A stretch of DNA of 64,000 nucleotides from NCBI RefSeq assembly GCF_004367585.1, contig NZ_CP038015.1, positions 2,982,001-3,046,000 of the forward strand. The letters are read 5' to 3'. Below the pieces are notes generated by a model. It ran no database searches. It had not been told where the DNA came from and was given only the letters and a program-made list of their open reading frames with translations. Of the stretch, positions 18,008 to 25,254 are shown piece by piece. The position numbers were made by a program, and so were the translations under genes. Position 1 is the stretch's first letter; the number at the start of each line of letters is the position of its first letter. Origin of the DNA: Paenisporosarcina antarctica. Its GTDB lineage: Bacteria; Bacillota; Bacilli; Bacillales_A; Planococcaceae.

Positions 18008-19252
18008 CTATTGTGCTATAGTTAGAGGAATCGTGTTACGAAACACTGCTGATTCGTACCGGTACAGGATGCCATTTTGGATAAGGTGAAATGCAACTTT
18101 CAAGAACTTATTCATACAGGCAATCATCGCAACCTTATGGAGCTTTCCATTGGGTTGCTTTTTTAATTTGTCGTAATAATCCACAATCGTATTTTGGGTC
18201 TTTGCCCGCAAGGAGATCATAGACCTGACCATTTGGAACAGGATTTTGCGCAGTCTTCTGTTTCCTCTTTTATTGATTTTATCCTGATGTTGGAGTTTGC
18301 CTGATTGATACCGTTGGATATCGATTCCTGCGTACGCATTGATTTGTTTCGAATTTTGAAAACGACGGATGTCACCTAACTCGCCAAGGATTTGAACGGC
18401 GGTGTTTTCACCGATTCCTGGAAAGGATTTGAGCACTTGAAATTCCACTCGATCTTTGGAAAGGTCGACCATCTGTTTGATGATTTCCTTTTTTTGAACC
18501 CGTAGTTCCTGAATGCGTTTGGCATATTGCTTCAAATGTTGACATCGCACATCTTTCGGTCCAATAGCCGAGTAGGAATTTTTAACAGCCATGAGAAGTA
18601 AAGTTGCTTTCTCTTCCGCTTGTTTGGCAGATAAGTTTTTGCGTGTTGCACGTTTGATTTGATCGCATAACTCCTCATTTGACAGTCCTCCTAAATAGGC
18701 CGGGTGCGGGAAGAGCTTCACGATATTTAAGAACAAAATGGAACTCTTCGAAAACACTTTTTCGAGCGTTGGAAAGCTCAACTGTAGGAAAGCGTGCAAC
18801 CGATTAGAATGTTGACCGAGTTCTTTTTCAATATCCTCATAGTAGCGTCCCAACGCACGCATCTGTTCATAGTAGTCTTCTTGAATGTAGGTTTCTGGAC
18901 GATCAATCCTAAAATGCGACCTGGCCAGTTCATGGGCATCACCGATATCCGTTTTCTGCCTGCGCATGGAGGCGGTTTGGAGTTTAGCCTCTAATGGATT
19001 GAGCCGGCTGTAAGGATACTGGTGTTCCTGAAGAAACTTCTCAAGACCTTGCGAATAGACACCTGTAGCTTCGAAAACAATTTCTGGAACCTGACCATCC
19101 TGTTCCGTTAAAGAATCAATGCGTTCTTTTAGCGATTGGAAACCGGTAAGAGTATGTTCCAATTCCCCTTCATACCTGCAGTGTTGATTGTGATCGTAGA
19201 GGACCATAGTGCTTTTTCCCATACTGACATCAAAAGCGATGACGTGTTTCAT
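18008..19252 (-). CDS. IS110-family transposase (DEDD recombinase)
   Basis: The product is 414 residues from ATG 19252 with AGGAGGAG just upstream; an ATG 18 bases earlier sits before the ribosome site. The RuvC-like N-terminal domain contains D8, E61, D102 and D105 (FDVSMGKS, FEATGVY, TDIGDAHELA). A helical middle region (about 130-265) follows. The C-terminal Transposase_20 domain (about 272-360) contains the candidate catalytic serine S318 in RYQSGK. IS110 recombinases use a bridge RNA to join donor and target. The frame is intact, so the element may be active. Confidence 0.95.
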   Translation of the reverse strand: MKHVIAFDVSMGKSTMVLYDHNQHCRYEGELEHTLTGFQSLKERIDSLTEQDGQVPEIVFEATGVYSQGLEKFLQEHQYPYSRLNPLEAKLQTASMRRQKTDIGDAHELARSHFRIDRPETYIQEDYYEQMRALGRYYEDIEKELGQHSNRLHAFLQLSFPTLEKVFSKSSILFLNIVKLFPHPAYLGGLSNEELCDQIKRATRKNLSAKQAEEKATLLLMAVKNSYSAIGPKDVRCQHLKQYAKRIQELRVQKKEIIKQMVDLSKDRVEFQVLKSFPGIGENTAVQILGELGDIRRFQNSKQINAYAGIDIQRYQSGKLQHQDKINKRGNRRLRKILFQMVRSMISLRAKTQNTIVDYYDKLKKQPNGKLHKVAMIACMNKFLKVAFHLIQNGILYRYESAVFRNTIPLTIAQ

Positions 19253-19294
19253 ACTTCTCCTCCTGTTCATTCTTCATAGAAGTCCATCACAGTG

Positions 19295-19430
19295 CCTTAT
19301 TGATTCCACTTTCTTATACACGGTCTCGAGGACCCAACATACTAAACTGATTCTTATAAGGGTGTGAAGTGAGTCGGTTTCCTGATTCGGATTCTCAGAT
19401 CCCAGCGTCCGCTCGACTTCCCTTCACTTC
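19295..19430 (-). ncRNA. Predicted bridge RNA of the IS110 element
   Basis: On the transposase strand two stem-bounded loops occur in the order known for IS621. Target loop: stem GTGAAG..AGTCG with CGACT..CTTCAC (19364-19427), inner hairpin GGAT/ATCC (19389-19402), left guide GCGGACGCT (19412-19404) and right guide GGAAA (19382-19378). Donor loop: stem CCTTAT/ATAAGG (19361-19295), inner hairpin GGTC/GACC (19322-19334), left guide TTAGTATGTT (19345-19336) and right guide TAAGAAA (19316-19310). Each guide matches the corresponding junction arm. Exact transcript ends are unknown. Confidence 0.78.
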
Positions 19431-19433
19431 TAC

Positions 19434-19476
19434 AAAAAAATAGTAGCACAAACCATGGCCTTGGTCTGTGCTACTA
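19434..19476 (-). terminator. Subterminal hairpin with T-tract at the left end of IS110
   Basis: On the minus strand TAGTAGCACAGACCA pairs with TGGTTTGTGCTACTA and is followed by T7. It could stop transcription entering the element from outside, or be the 5' stem-loop of the bridge RNA. Confidence 0.65.
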
Positions 19477-19487
19477 ATGTTAGTATG

Positions 19488-19655
19488 TTTCCGCGGGCGG
19501 TGCGTGAGTCTCCTCGTCGTTTGAAAAACCTATGCTCCTGCGGTTACTCGTCGCAAACGAATTGTGTACAATTCGTTTCCTGCGGGGTCTCACCTGGACT
19601 CGCTTTCCCGTTGGAGTCGCCGCCTTCCACTACAATCATTCACCTGTTTACAAAT
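19488..19655. repeat. Dispersed repeat family A, copy 1, right part
   Basis: TTTCCGCGGGCGGTGCG through CTCCTGCGGTTACTCGTCG and GGAGTCGCCGCCTTCCACT is the missing right half of the copy that starts at 17610. It matches 33985-34175 closely. Confidence 0.85.
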
Positions 19656-19809
19656 CAACAGTGATAACCATAAAGGATTAAAAATAAATATAAAAAATCC
19701 AATAAAGATTACTAAACAAGATATATCACTAAACAAAATTCACTTCCACTGAGAGGAAACTTGCGTTTCTAAAAAAGGAAATCACGACTTTGAATTAACG
19801 AGAGTCACA

Positions 19810-19998
19810 TCAAATAAATTCCATTTTAGCATGTTCTCCATATACTAACACACCATGAACACTGGGTTCTTGACCATGGGGAACTTGAATCATATCGTGA
19901 GACAATAACCTGCCCCACTCTTCACTTTCACCTACTGAACATGTTGTACAGAAACGCCCTTTACATTGGTAAGCATCTTCCAAAAAAGCGCCAGGCTT
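19810..19998 (-). pseudogene. Remnant of a cysteine-containing protein
   Basis: The minus strand reads about 60 codons without start (stop TGA at 19810), including CKGRFCTTCSVGESEEW and QEPSVHGVLVYGEHAKMEF. The frame is closed upstream by TAA just before a WKPGAF segment. The coding-like composition with no initiation site suggests a truncated gene. The parent family is not recognised. Confidence 0.45.
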
Positions 19999-20146
19999 CC
20001 AAAATTAAATGGGGATAAAATATTCCATTTAAATCTAGGTGCCTGACACTTTATAATTATTTTTTAAAAACTTATTTCCTTTATAGTACAATGATATACG
20101 TGTTACAAAATACACTCTTCTTCAACAAGCTTAATTAATTCTTTAA

Positions 20147-20316
20147 GCTGCTCTAAGCTCTGGTACAGATAGTAATATCGTCAATGCTTACGTCATCAGT
20201 AACGGGAAAGAAGGAATTTTCGTCATTAAACTGTACTACTTCCTCGAAGCTGCAGAAGGATACGGTGCTAAATTCCACCACATATTAAATAGTGAAATTA
20301 TTGAATTACCTATATA
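20147..20316 (+). pseudogene. C-terminal remnant of an unidentified gene
   Basis: An open stretch without start codon reads SSGTDSNIVNAYVISNGKEG, then IFVIKLYYFLEAAEGYGAKF and ends LNSEIIELPI with TAG at 20314-20316. It is preceded by an in-frame TAA and followed by a good terminator, which looks like the tail end of a deleted gene. Family not identified. Confidence 0.5.
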
Positions 20317-20343
20317 GACACATTACGTAACTGTATAAGCTCT

Positions 20344-20379
20344 AAAAAGAGGATTCGCATATAAGCGAATCCTCTTTTT
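20344..20379. terminator. Bidirectional terminator
   Basis: AGAGGATTCGC (20348-20358) pairs with GCGAATCCTCT (20365-20375), with A5 before and T5 after. It serves the GNAT gene on the minus strand and the remnant gene on the plus strand. Confidence 0.85.
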
Positions 20380-20389
20380 CATTTACTAT

Positions 20390-20839
20390 TTACGCTAAAT
20401 TCATCACATGTGTAGTATCAGGTGCTTCATGAGCTTCTTCAAATCCATTTGCCCGGTAGAATGCATCTGCTTTCGCTGATTCTGTCCGACATGTAATTTT
20501 CTTAAACTTTCCTTTTGCATGATTTACTAATTCCGATAACAATTGAGATCCTACGCCTTGTCTACGTGCATCCCCAAGTGTATAAAAGCGCAGTAAACGT
20601 GCTTCATCCTTATTGTCAGTGTGAGAGTTTTGATTTAAGCCACCAATTGCCACTAATTTTTCAGGACCCTCCCATACACCGTATAGGGCTTCTCCATCTT
20701 TATTAAATGTATTAGATCCATCTTCATAATCATGTACTAAGCGAGTTAAGAAACGATAGCCTTCTTCTTCGCTTTCCGATACTAACTTCGATACGTCGAT
20801 TTTCTTCAAGTCTTCTATTCGTTGAACCTTAAACGTCAT
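20390..20839 (-). CDS. GNAT family N-acetyltransferase
   Basis: The 149-residue single-domain GNAT has strand beta-4 LLRFYTLGDARRQGVGSQLL with the pyrophosphate loop RRQGVG (about residues 90-95) and the final ADAFYRANGFEEA. AAAGGGGAG lies seven bases before ATG. The acceptor substrate is unknown. It is monocistronic. Confidence 0.88.
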   Translation of the reverse strand: MTFKVQRIEDLKKIDVSKLVSESEEEGYRFLTRLVHDYEDGSNTFNKDGEALYGVWEGPEKLVAIGGLNQNSHTDNKDEARLLRFYTLGDARRQGVGSQLLSELVNHAKGKFKKITCRTESAKADAFYRANGFEEAHEAPDTTHVMNLA

Positions 20840-21024
20840 CTGAGTTTCTCCCCTTTAGAAAACATTTTAATTCTTTCTATAAGAGTACTTCTCTACTCAC
20901 ACCTGAATATCCTCTATTTCATGCCACTATTTTAAGAAAATTCTAAAAATTTAAGCGGTAAGTATTTTACCTTTAGATAGACTGAAATTTATTCTTAATC
21001 GCTTTCTTTTAAGCTAGACAAAAT

Positions 21025-21058
21025 AAAAAAAGCTGACTATGATTCGTCAGCTTTTTTT
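21025..21058. terminator. Terminator of the GIY-YIG gene
   Basis: AAAAAAAGCTGAC and GTCAGCTTTTTTT form a strong hairpin (21025-21036 with 21046-21058) overlapping the last codons of the gene. Confidence 0.85.
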
Positions 21059-21432
21059 GAAGGAGAAAACTTTTTATCTACGTTATACAACGCAGCAAGT
21101 TTATTGATGGCATATGTTTCATAAATTTCACGTTCCATTGCATCATCAACATAGAAAATCTTAATTTTTGTCACTTCATCACGGTGCTCTTTTAAAGGAG
21201 AAACATTATCTTCAAAATGTTTTTTTACACGTTGTCTTACTTTACGTGCTTTCCCTACGAACAAAAGCTCTTCTTTTTTATTGAAGAACATAATGATGCC
21301 GCCTTTGTCACGTGCAATTTGGTGAAAGTCGATAAAGCCAAATACTGAAGGAATCTCAGGCTCATCATTTGAACGATCTTGTACGCGTTGAACAATCGTT
21401 AGATCTGGTTTAGGCATTTCAATTTTAATCAT
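21037..21432 (-). CDS. GIY-YIG nuclease domain protein
   Basis: The 131-residue protein contains a UvrC-N-like GIY-YIG core: GGIIMFFNKKEELLFVGKAR at about residues 44-63, the Arg-rich helix KVRQRVKKHF and the catalytic-type Glu region DAMEREIYETYAI. The first motif is degenerate (GII instead of GIY), and FVG replaces YIG. It may be a small nuclease in DNA repair, or inactive. A GTGAGGACG ribosome site is rather far (about 12 bases). No neighbouring repair gene is present. Confidence 0.8.
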   Translation of the reverse strand: MIKIEMPKPDLTIVQRVQDRSNDEPEIPSVFGFIDFHQIARDKGGIIMFFNKKEELLFVGKARKVRQRVKKHFEDNVSPLKEHRDEVTKIKIFYVDDAMEREIYETYAINKLAALYNVDKKFSPSKKADES

Positions 21433-21702
21433 ATTCAGTCACGTCCTCACTTCTTTAAAGTGTAATGCTATCACAAATAGCAAGAAAAATCTATCTCCTA
21501 AACACTATCCAATGATAGAGAAAGTTTAAACTAATTCAATATCGTTTAATCATATTTTCGTTATCTTCGACAAAATCTACATCTTCCATGCACTATCATT
21601 ATTGAATATGGTTGTAACTGAGTCGACAATTACTGCGTCACACACTAATACTCGATAAATTTCAAGACCCAGGGTTTATTCAATAGACAGCTTTCATAAA
21701 TA
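21433..21702. other. Intergenic region upstream of the GIY-YIG gene
   Basis: No gene or repeat recognised; it contains the promoter of the GIY-YIG gene. Confidence 0.4.
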
Positions 21703-21735
21703 AACCCCTCCCTATATAAATTAATAGGAGGGGTT
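21703..21735 (-). terminator. Terminator of ytxJ
   Basis: AACCCCTCC (21703-21711) pairs with GGAGGGGTT (21727-21735); the minus-strand transcript continues as TTATTTAT. Confidence 0.7.
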
Positions 21736-21754
21736 CAATGGTAAATCTTTAGAG

Positions 21755-22087
21755 TTATTGTGCTTCTATTGCTTTTTCTATATTCTTCTCCGTTATATTC
21801 CAATGGGAATCATTCCAAACGGACTCTCCATTTGAAACTAATAAGATTTGTGGTGATTTATGTTGAACACTTAAATCACTTTCAATTTCTTTGGATACCG
21901 GACGACTTTCAATGACTTTCACCAAATACGCGTCAACTTCTGTAGCAATAGATGTAAACTCTTTGTACGCAGCTGCACTTACAGGACAAGTCGTACTATG
22001 CTTAAAGACTAAAACAGGTTTCTCTTTGGATTGTTGAAGAACATTTTGCCATTCAGGGATTGTTGTAATTTCTGTATAAGTTGTCAC
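21755..22087 (-). CDS. ytxJ: YtxJ: monothiol bacilliredoxin-like protein
   Basis: A GTG start with GAAAGGGTG upstream gives 110 residues. The thioredoxin-fold active site is HSTTCPVS (Cys near residue 34) and the cis-Pro region is HKSPQILLV. This is the YtxJ/BrxC family, which acts in bacillithiol-dependent redox repair of proteins in the cytosol of Bacillales. In B. subtilis it sits with ytxGH; here it stands alone. Recognition is strong from the TCPVSAAAYKEF block. Confidence 0.92.
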   Translation of the reverse strand: MTTYTEITTIPEWQNVLQQSKEKPVLVFKHSTTCPVSAAAYKEFTSIATEVDAYLVKVIESRPVSKEIESDLSVQHKSPQILLVSNGESVWNDSHWNITEKNIEKAIEAQ

Positions 22088-22454
22088 ACGGATTCACCCT
22101 TTCAGTAGTTATTCTTTCCATTATCTCGAATTCTAATGTGTTTAGCACGTAACTTGCCTTTGTTTAGAAAATCCGGACAAATTTCTATACAATATCTACT
22201 TGTTTCTAAGTCGATTCGGGTTTACTAAACCATCCAGAATAACAAATTGGGTTCTGCATCGAAAACAATCATACCGATTGCGATTAGCATCCATATACTT
22301 TATTGAACTACCTCCACTGATGTTCCAGGACGCCACTGAAATCGCTGGTTGCCAGTCGTTTATTTCTTCTCTATTTAACAAGACCACCATAATAACACTT
22401 CAATCGATGAATTTCGCATAGGTAATCCTCCGGCGTCGCTCGCCTTCAATTGTG
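22088..22454. other. Intergenic region, no supported gene
   Basis: Short readings on both strands lack ribosome sites. The segment near 22424-22444 (CCTCCGGCGTCGCTCGCC) looks like a scrap of family A repeat. Confidence 0.4.
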
Positions 22455-23237
22455 TTAGTTTTTCTGAGGCATTGGCACAAATACGCTTGTTTTAGCTGCA
22501 TATTCAGCATAACCAGGTTTCTGACTATTTTTCTTTTCAAGTAATGGAACTCCAGAAATTTTTAATAAAAAGAACGTTAATAACAAAGGACTAATAAACG
22601 AAATCCAACCGAATGGCACAGCACATGCAATGATACTAATCCCAAACCATTGTGTCGCTTCACCAAAGTAATTTGGATGGCGTGTATATTTCCATAGTCC
22701 AGTTGTGATTACTTTTCCTTTGTTCGCTGGCTTCTGAATGAAGGTACGTAACTGTGAATCCCCAATTGATTCAAATAAGAAACCAATGATCCAAACAACT
22801 ACCCCTATATAAACCGGCCATATCGATAATATGGTGTCACTTTTGCTAATACCTAAAAAGATTCCCAAAGAGAATAGAAGAGAAACAGTTCCTTGAAGCA
22901 TAAACACACGAACAAAAGCCGTTTGCTTAACTTTAGTACCCCATTTTTTACGCATATCTTGATATCTATAATCTTCTGGTTTACCTGCATTGCGAGTAAA
23001 TAAGTAGATTGACAAACGCATCCCCCAAATGAACACTAGAGCAGCAAGTGTTATGGACACGACATTGTAATTTTTCGTATACAAAAGAACGACAATAGTC
23101 GTCAAAATAAATGTTAAACCCCAAATAATATCAACTATTGAGTAATTATCTAACTTAACAGCGATCATCCAAATGACACTCATGAATAAAATCATACATA
23201 TTATAGCAATACCTGCCAACATTCGACTCACCTGCAC
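22455..23237 (-). CDS. DUF1295 membrane protein (steroid 5-alpha-reductase-like fold)
   Basis: The protein has about 260 residues with seven hydrophobic segments. It carries the DUF1295 hallmark GLWKYTRHPNYFGEATQWFG at about 190-210, which resembles isoprenylcysteine methyltransferase and reductase NAD(P)H/SAM-binding regions. Substrate unknown. Two in-frame GTG codons (23237, 23231) and one ATG (23222) compete for the start. AAAAGGA at about 23239-23245 best fits GTG 23231. Confidence 0.85.
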   Translation of the reverse strand: MQVSRMLAGIAIICMILFMSVIWMIAVKLDNYSIVDIIWGLTFILTTIVVLLYTKNYNVVSITLAALVFIWGMRLSIYLFTRNAGKPEDYRYQDMRKKWGTKVKQTAFVRVFMLQGTVSLLFSLGIFLGISKSDTILSIWPVYIGVVVWIIGFLFESIGDSQLRTFIQKPANKGKVITTGLWKYTRHPNYFGEATQWFGISIIACAVPFGWISFISPLLLTFFLLKISGVPLLEKKNSQKPGYAEYAAKTSVFVPMPQKN

Positions 23238-23323
23238 ATTCCTTTTTTATTTATCTCATTGAATCTATTATACTAACGATAAAATGAGCACACATGATTG
23301 AATGTGCAATTGGAGGAAATAGT

Positions 23324-24145
23324 ATGAAAATCGCATGGGTAACTGATAGTTCAGCATATATACCGAAAAATGCTCATCGATCCGATTTGTATGTAGTCCC
23401 TTTGCAAATCAATCATGAAAATACAACATATAAAGATGGTATAGACTTAACAACTAATGAATTTTATGACTTACTTAGTCACTCTGAGTTCTCTCCAAAA
23501 TCATCGCAGCCCACTGTATATGATATTGAACAACTTTTTCAAACCTTGGAAGTGGAATATGACGTGATAATTGCTGTCTTAATTTCACGACAAATTAGTG
23601 GTACTTTCGACACTGTCGCTTCGGTGAGTAGAACTATATCAATTCCTGTTCATTTAGTAGACTCAAAAATAGTATCATGGCCCTTATATGACCTTATACA
23701 ACGAGGAAGAGTACTAGTAGAAGAGGGTATGGCTCCAAAAGTAATTGCTCAAACTTTACATGACAATGAAGACATATATACTAATCGAATTTTTGTAGCT
23801 GACTTAAATCAATTATTAAAAGGTGGCCGGATAAGTAAACTTGGGTTTTTTGTTGGTAACATATTAAGAATCCATCCTATCCTCAAATTTAAAGAAGGTT
23901 CCATACAAATTGCTCACAAAATACGAACTAGAAAAAGAGCCATTTTACAAATGATTAAAGATTTTGAACCAACATCAAATGAAATGTGGGTACTACATTG
24001 TGGAAGTGAAAAGACCGCTCATGAAGTGAAGCAACAACTACAGGTAAGATTTCCTGCACAAGTGATACAAATCGGTGAACTAAGCCCGATTATTGCTATA
24101 CATGGTGGACAAGGTAGTTTCGCCATCGTTTCAGCAAAAGCTTAG
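23324..24145 (+). CDS. DegV family fatty-acid-binding protein (FakB-like)
   Basis: Starts at ATG 23324 behind TTGGAGGAAAT. The 273 residues include the DegV opening VTDSSAYIP, the QPTVYDIEQLF segment after the ligand loop (KSSQPT), ISGTFDTVASVS, and the C-terminal HGGQGSFAI. DegV/FakB proteins bind a fatty acid and present it to the kinase FakA for phosphorylation. It is monocistronic, with a terminator shared with the convergent DUF1499 gene. Confidence 0.92.
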   Translation: MKIAWVTDSSAYIPKNAHRSDLYVVPLQINHENTTYKDGIDLTTNEFYDLLSHSEFSPKSSQPTVYDIEQLFQTLEVEYDVIIAVLISRQISGTFDTVASVSRTISIPVHLVDSKIVSWPLYDLIQRGRVLVEEGMAPKVIAQTLHDNEDIYTNRIFVADLNQLLKGGRISKLGFFVGNILRIHPILKFKEGSIQIAHKIRTRKRAILQMIKDFEPTSNEMWVLHCGSEKTAHEVKQQLQVRFPAQVIQIGELSPIIAIHGGQGSFAIVSAKA

Positions 24146-24169
24146 AGTCTTTAGTTTATACATTAAAAC

Positions 24170-24207
24170 AAAAAATCACGGACGCTTATAAGCATCTGTG
24201 ATTTTTT
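24170..24207. terminator. Bidirectional terminator
   Basis: AAAAAATCACGGACGC pairs with GCATCTGTGATTTTTT (24170-24185 with 24192-24207), with two mismatches or wobbles. Confidence 0.8.
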
Positions 24208-24547
24208 GCATTCTTTTTTTGTTAACTCCAAAATCGGAATACCCAACTCTTGATTTAGATCGAAAGTGAGTGACTTGTTTGGAATCATCAAAATAAAATT
24301 CAACATCATCTTTAAATTTAAATACTTTTGACGTTTCTACATAGTGAAGATAATTTGCTTTTTCTTCGACTAGTTCCATTTGTTTCATATTTATTATAAT
24401 CATTTTTATCTTACTTTGTGATTGCGCATGGCTACCACTATAGGGAATTGGTTCCATATAATTGCGTTTAATATCTGTTTGACTCGATACGCTATTTGGC
24501 TTATCTTCAACAGGCTTTAACTGTCCATTCGTTACACCTAGTTTCAT
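24176..24547 (-). CDS. DUF1499 family protein
   Basis: The 123-residue protein fits DUF1499 (PF07386): MKLGVTNGQLKPVEDKPNSV with the usual PNSVSSQ, then ANYLHYVETSKVFKFKDDVEF and FRSKSRVGYSDFGVNKKRM. No signal peptide is seen in this version. AAAGGAAAG precedes ATG. It lies 20 bases downstream of the VTT gene on the same strand and may be the last gene of the long operon that begins with msrAB. Function unknown. Confidence 0.85.
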   Translation of the reverse strand: MKLGVTNGQLKPVEDKPNSVSSQTDIKRNYMEPIPYSGSHAQSQSKIKMIIINMKQMELVEEKANYLHYVETSKVFKFKDDVEFYFDDSKQVTHFRSKSRVGYSDFGVNKKRMQKITDAYKRP

Positions 24548-24567
24548 AGGTTTCCACTTTCCTTTCT

Positions 24568-25254
24568 TTACTTAACAGGCTCTTTTTCAAGATGTATTTG
24601 AGTAGTTCCTTTAAACTTCTTCACAAGGAAGGGCAGTAAAACCATAACTCCATACAATGCAACCGCAATCCACAGCTTTGAATCCATTGTTCTTAATGAT
24701 GAGCCAATATAATTTAATACAAATGCACCTGGAATAATGCCTAAATACGTAGCTGCCATATACGATTTTAGTTTGATCGAGCTTAAACCAAGCGAATAAT
24801 TAATTGAATCAAACGGAATTAAGGGAATGAGTCGTAAATAAAGCACAACAATAAATCCATTATTTTGAATCGATTGATCAAATCGTTCTATTTTTTTACC
24901 TTTAACGAATTTTTCGATTTTTTCTCTGCCTAAATACCGAGCAACTAAAAATGCTAAGACTGCCCCGCTTCCTGCACCTACAATATCTAGTGCAGTGCCG
25001 AGAAATGGTCCAAATGTGTACCCACCAAATAACGTCAGAAGAGTTGCGGGGAAGAAAAATAATGGACGTATCGTATATACGATTACGTACAATAACATAC
25101 CCCAAATCCCTAATTCCCTAACATAATCACTAGCCGCTTCGATATCAATCTTTCCAATCACATCAAATGCATATAGGACGATCAAACAACTAATGGCAAA
25201 CCCAACAAACAAAATGATCTTTTGCCATTCTTGCCAAAAAGTTCGCTTTTTCAT
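24568..25254 (-). CDS. TVP38/TMEM64 (VTT domain) membrane protein
   Basis: The 228-residue membrane protein has the VTT/SNARE-associated core: FFFPATLLTLFGGYTFGPFLG, GAVLAFLVARYLGR, and RLIPLIPFDSINYSLGL (about residues 65-160). Relatives include E. coli YdjX/YdjZ, and the fold is associated with lipid scrambling or transport. Its ATG overlaps the flavoprotein stop as ATGA, showing translational coupling. It closes the group equivalent to E. coli ydjX-ynjF. Confidence 0.9.
   Translation of the reverse strand: MKKRTFWQEWQKIILFVGFAISCLIVLYAFDVIGKIDIEAASDYVRELGIWGMLLYVIVYTIRPLFFFPATLLTLFGGYTFGPFLGTALDIVGAGSGAVLAFLVARYLGREKIEKFVKGKKIERFDQSIQNNGFIVVLYLRLIPLIPFDSINYSLGLSSIKLKSYMAATYLGIIPGAFVLNYIGSSLRTMDSKLWIAVALYGVMVLLPFLVKKFKGTTQIHLEKEPVK

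Larger units (their letters stand above)
17804..19487 (-). mobile_element. IS110-family insertion sequence, 1684 bp
   Basis: The boundaries follow from reconstructing the disrupted repeat: GCGGACGC-TT at the left junction (17796-17805) and TT-TCCGCGG at the right (19488-19496). The core TT appears at both ends, with the neighbouring TC shared by chance. There are no terminal inverted repeats and no target duplication beyond the core, as expected for IS110. About 235 bases precede the transposase start and 200 follow its stop. Leader loops complementary to both junctions support the boundaries. Confidence 0.85.
19656..20343. other. Non-coding stretch with gene remnants
   Basis: No intact gene. 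Two decayed coding fragments are listed separately. GTGCCTGACAC at about 20039 is a motif often seen in non-coding Bacillales DNA. The rest is AT-rich. Confidence 0.5.

Noticed and set aside
19455-19752. Two short plus-strand frames beside the IS element
   Set aside because: They read the hairpin and the right half of the interrupted repeat; no start signals.
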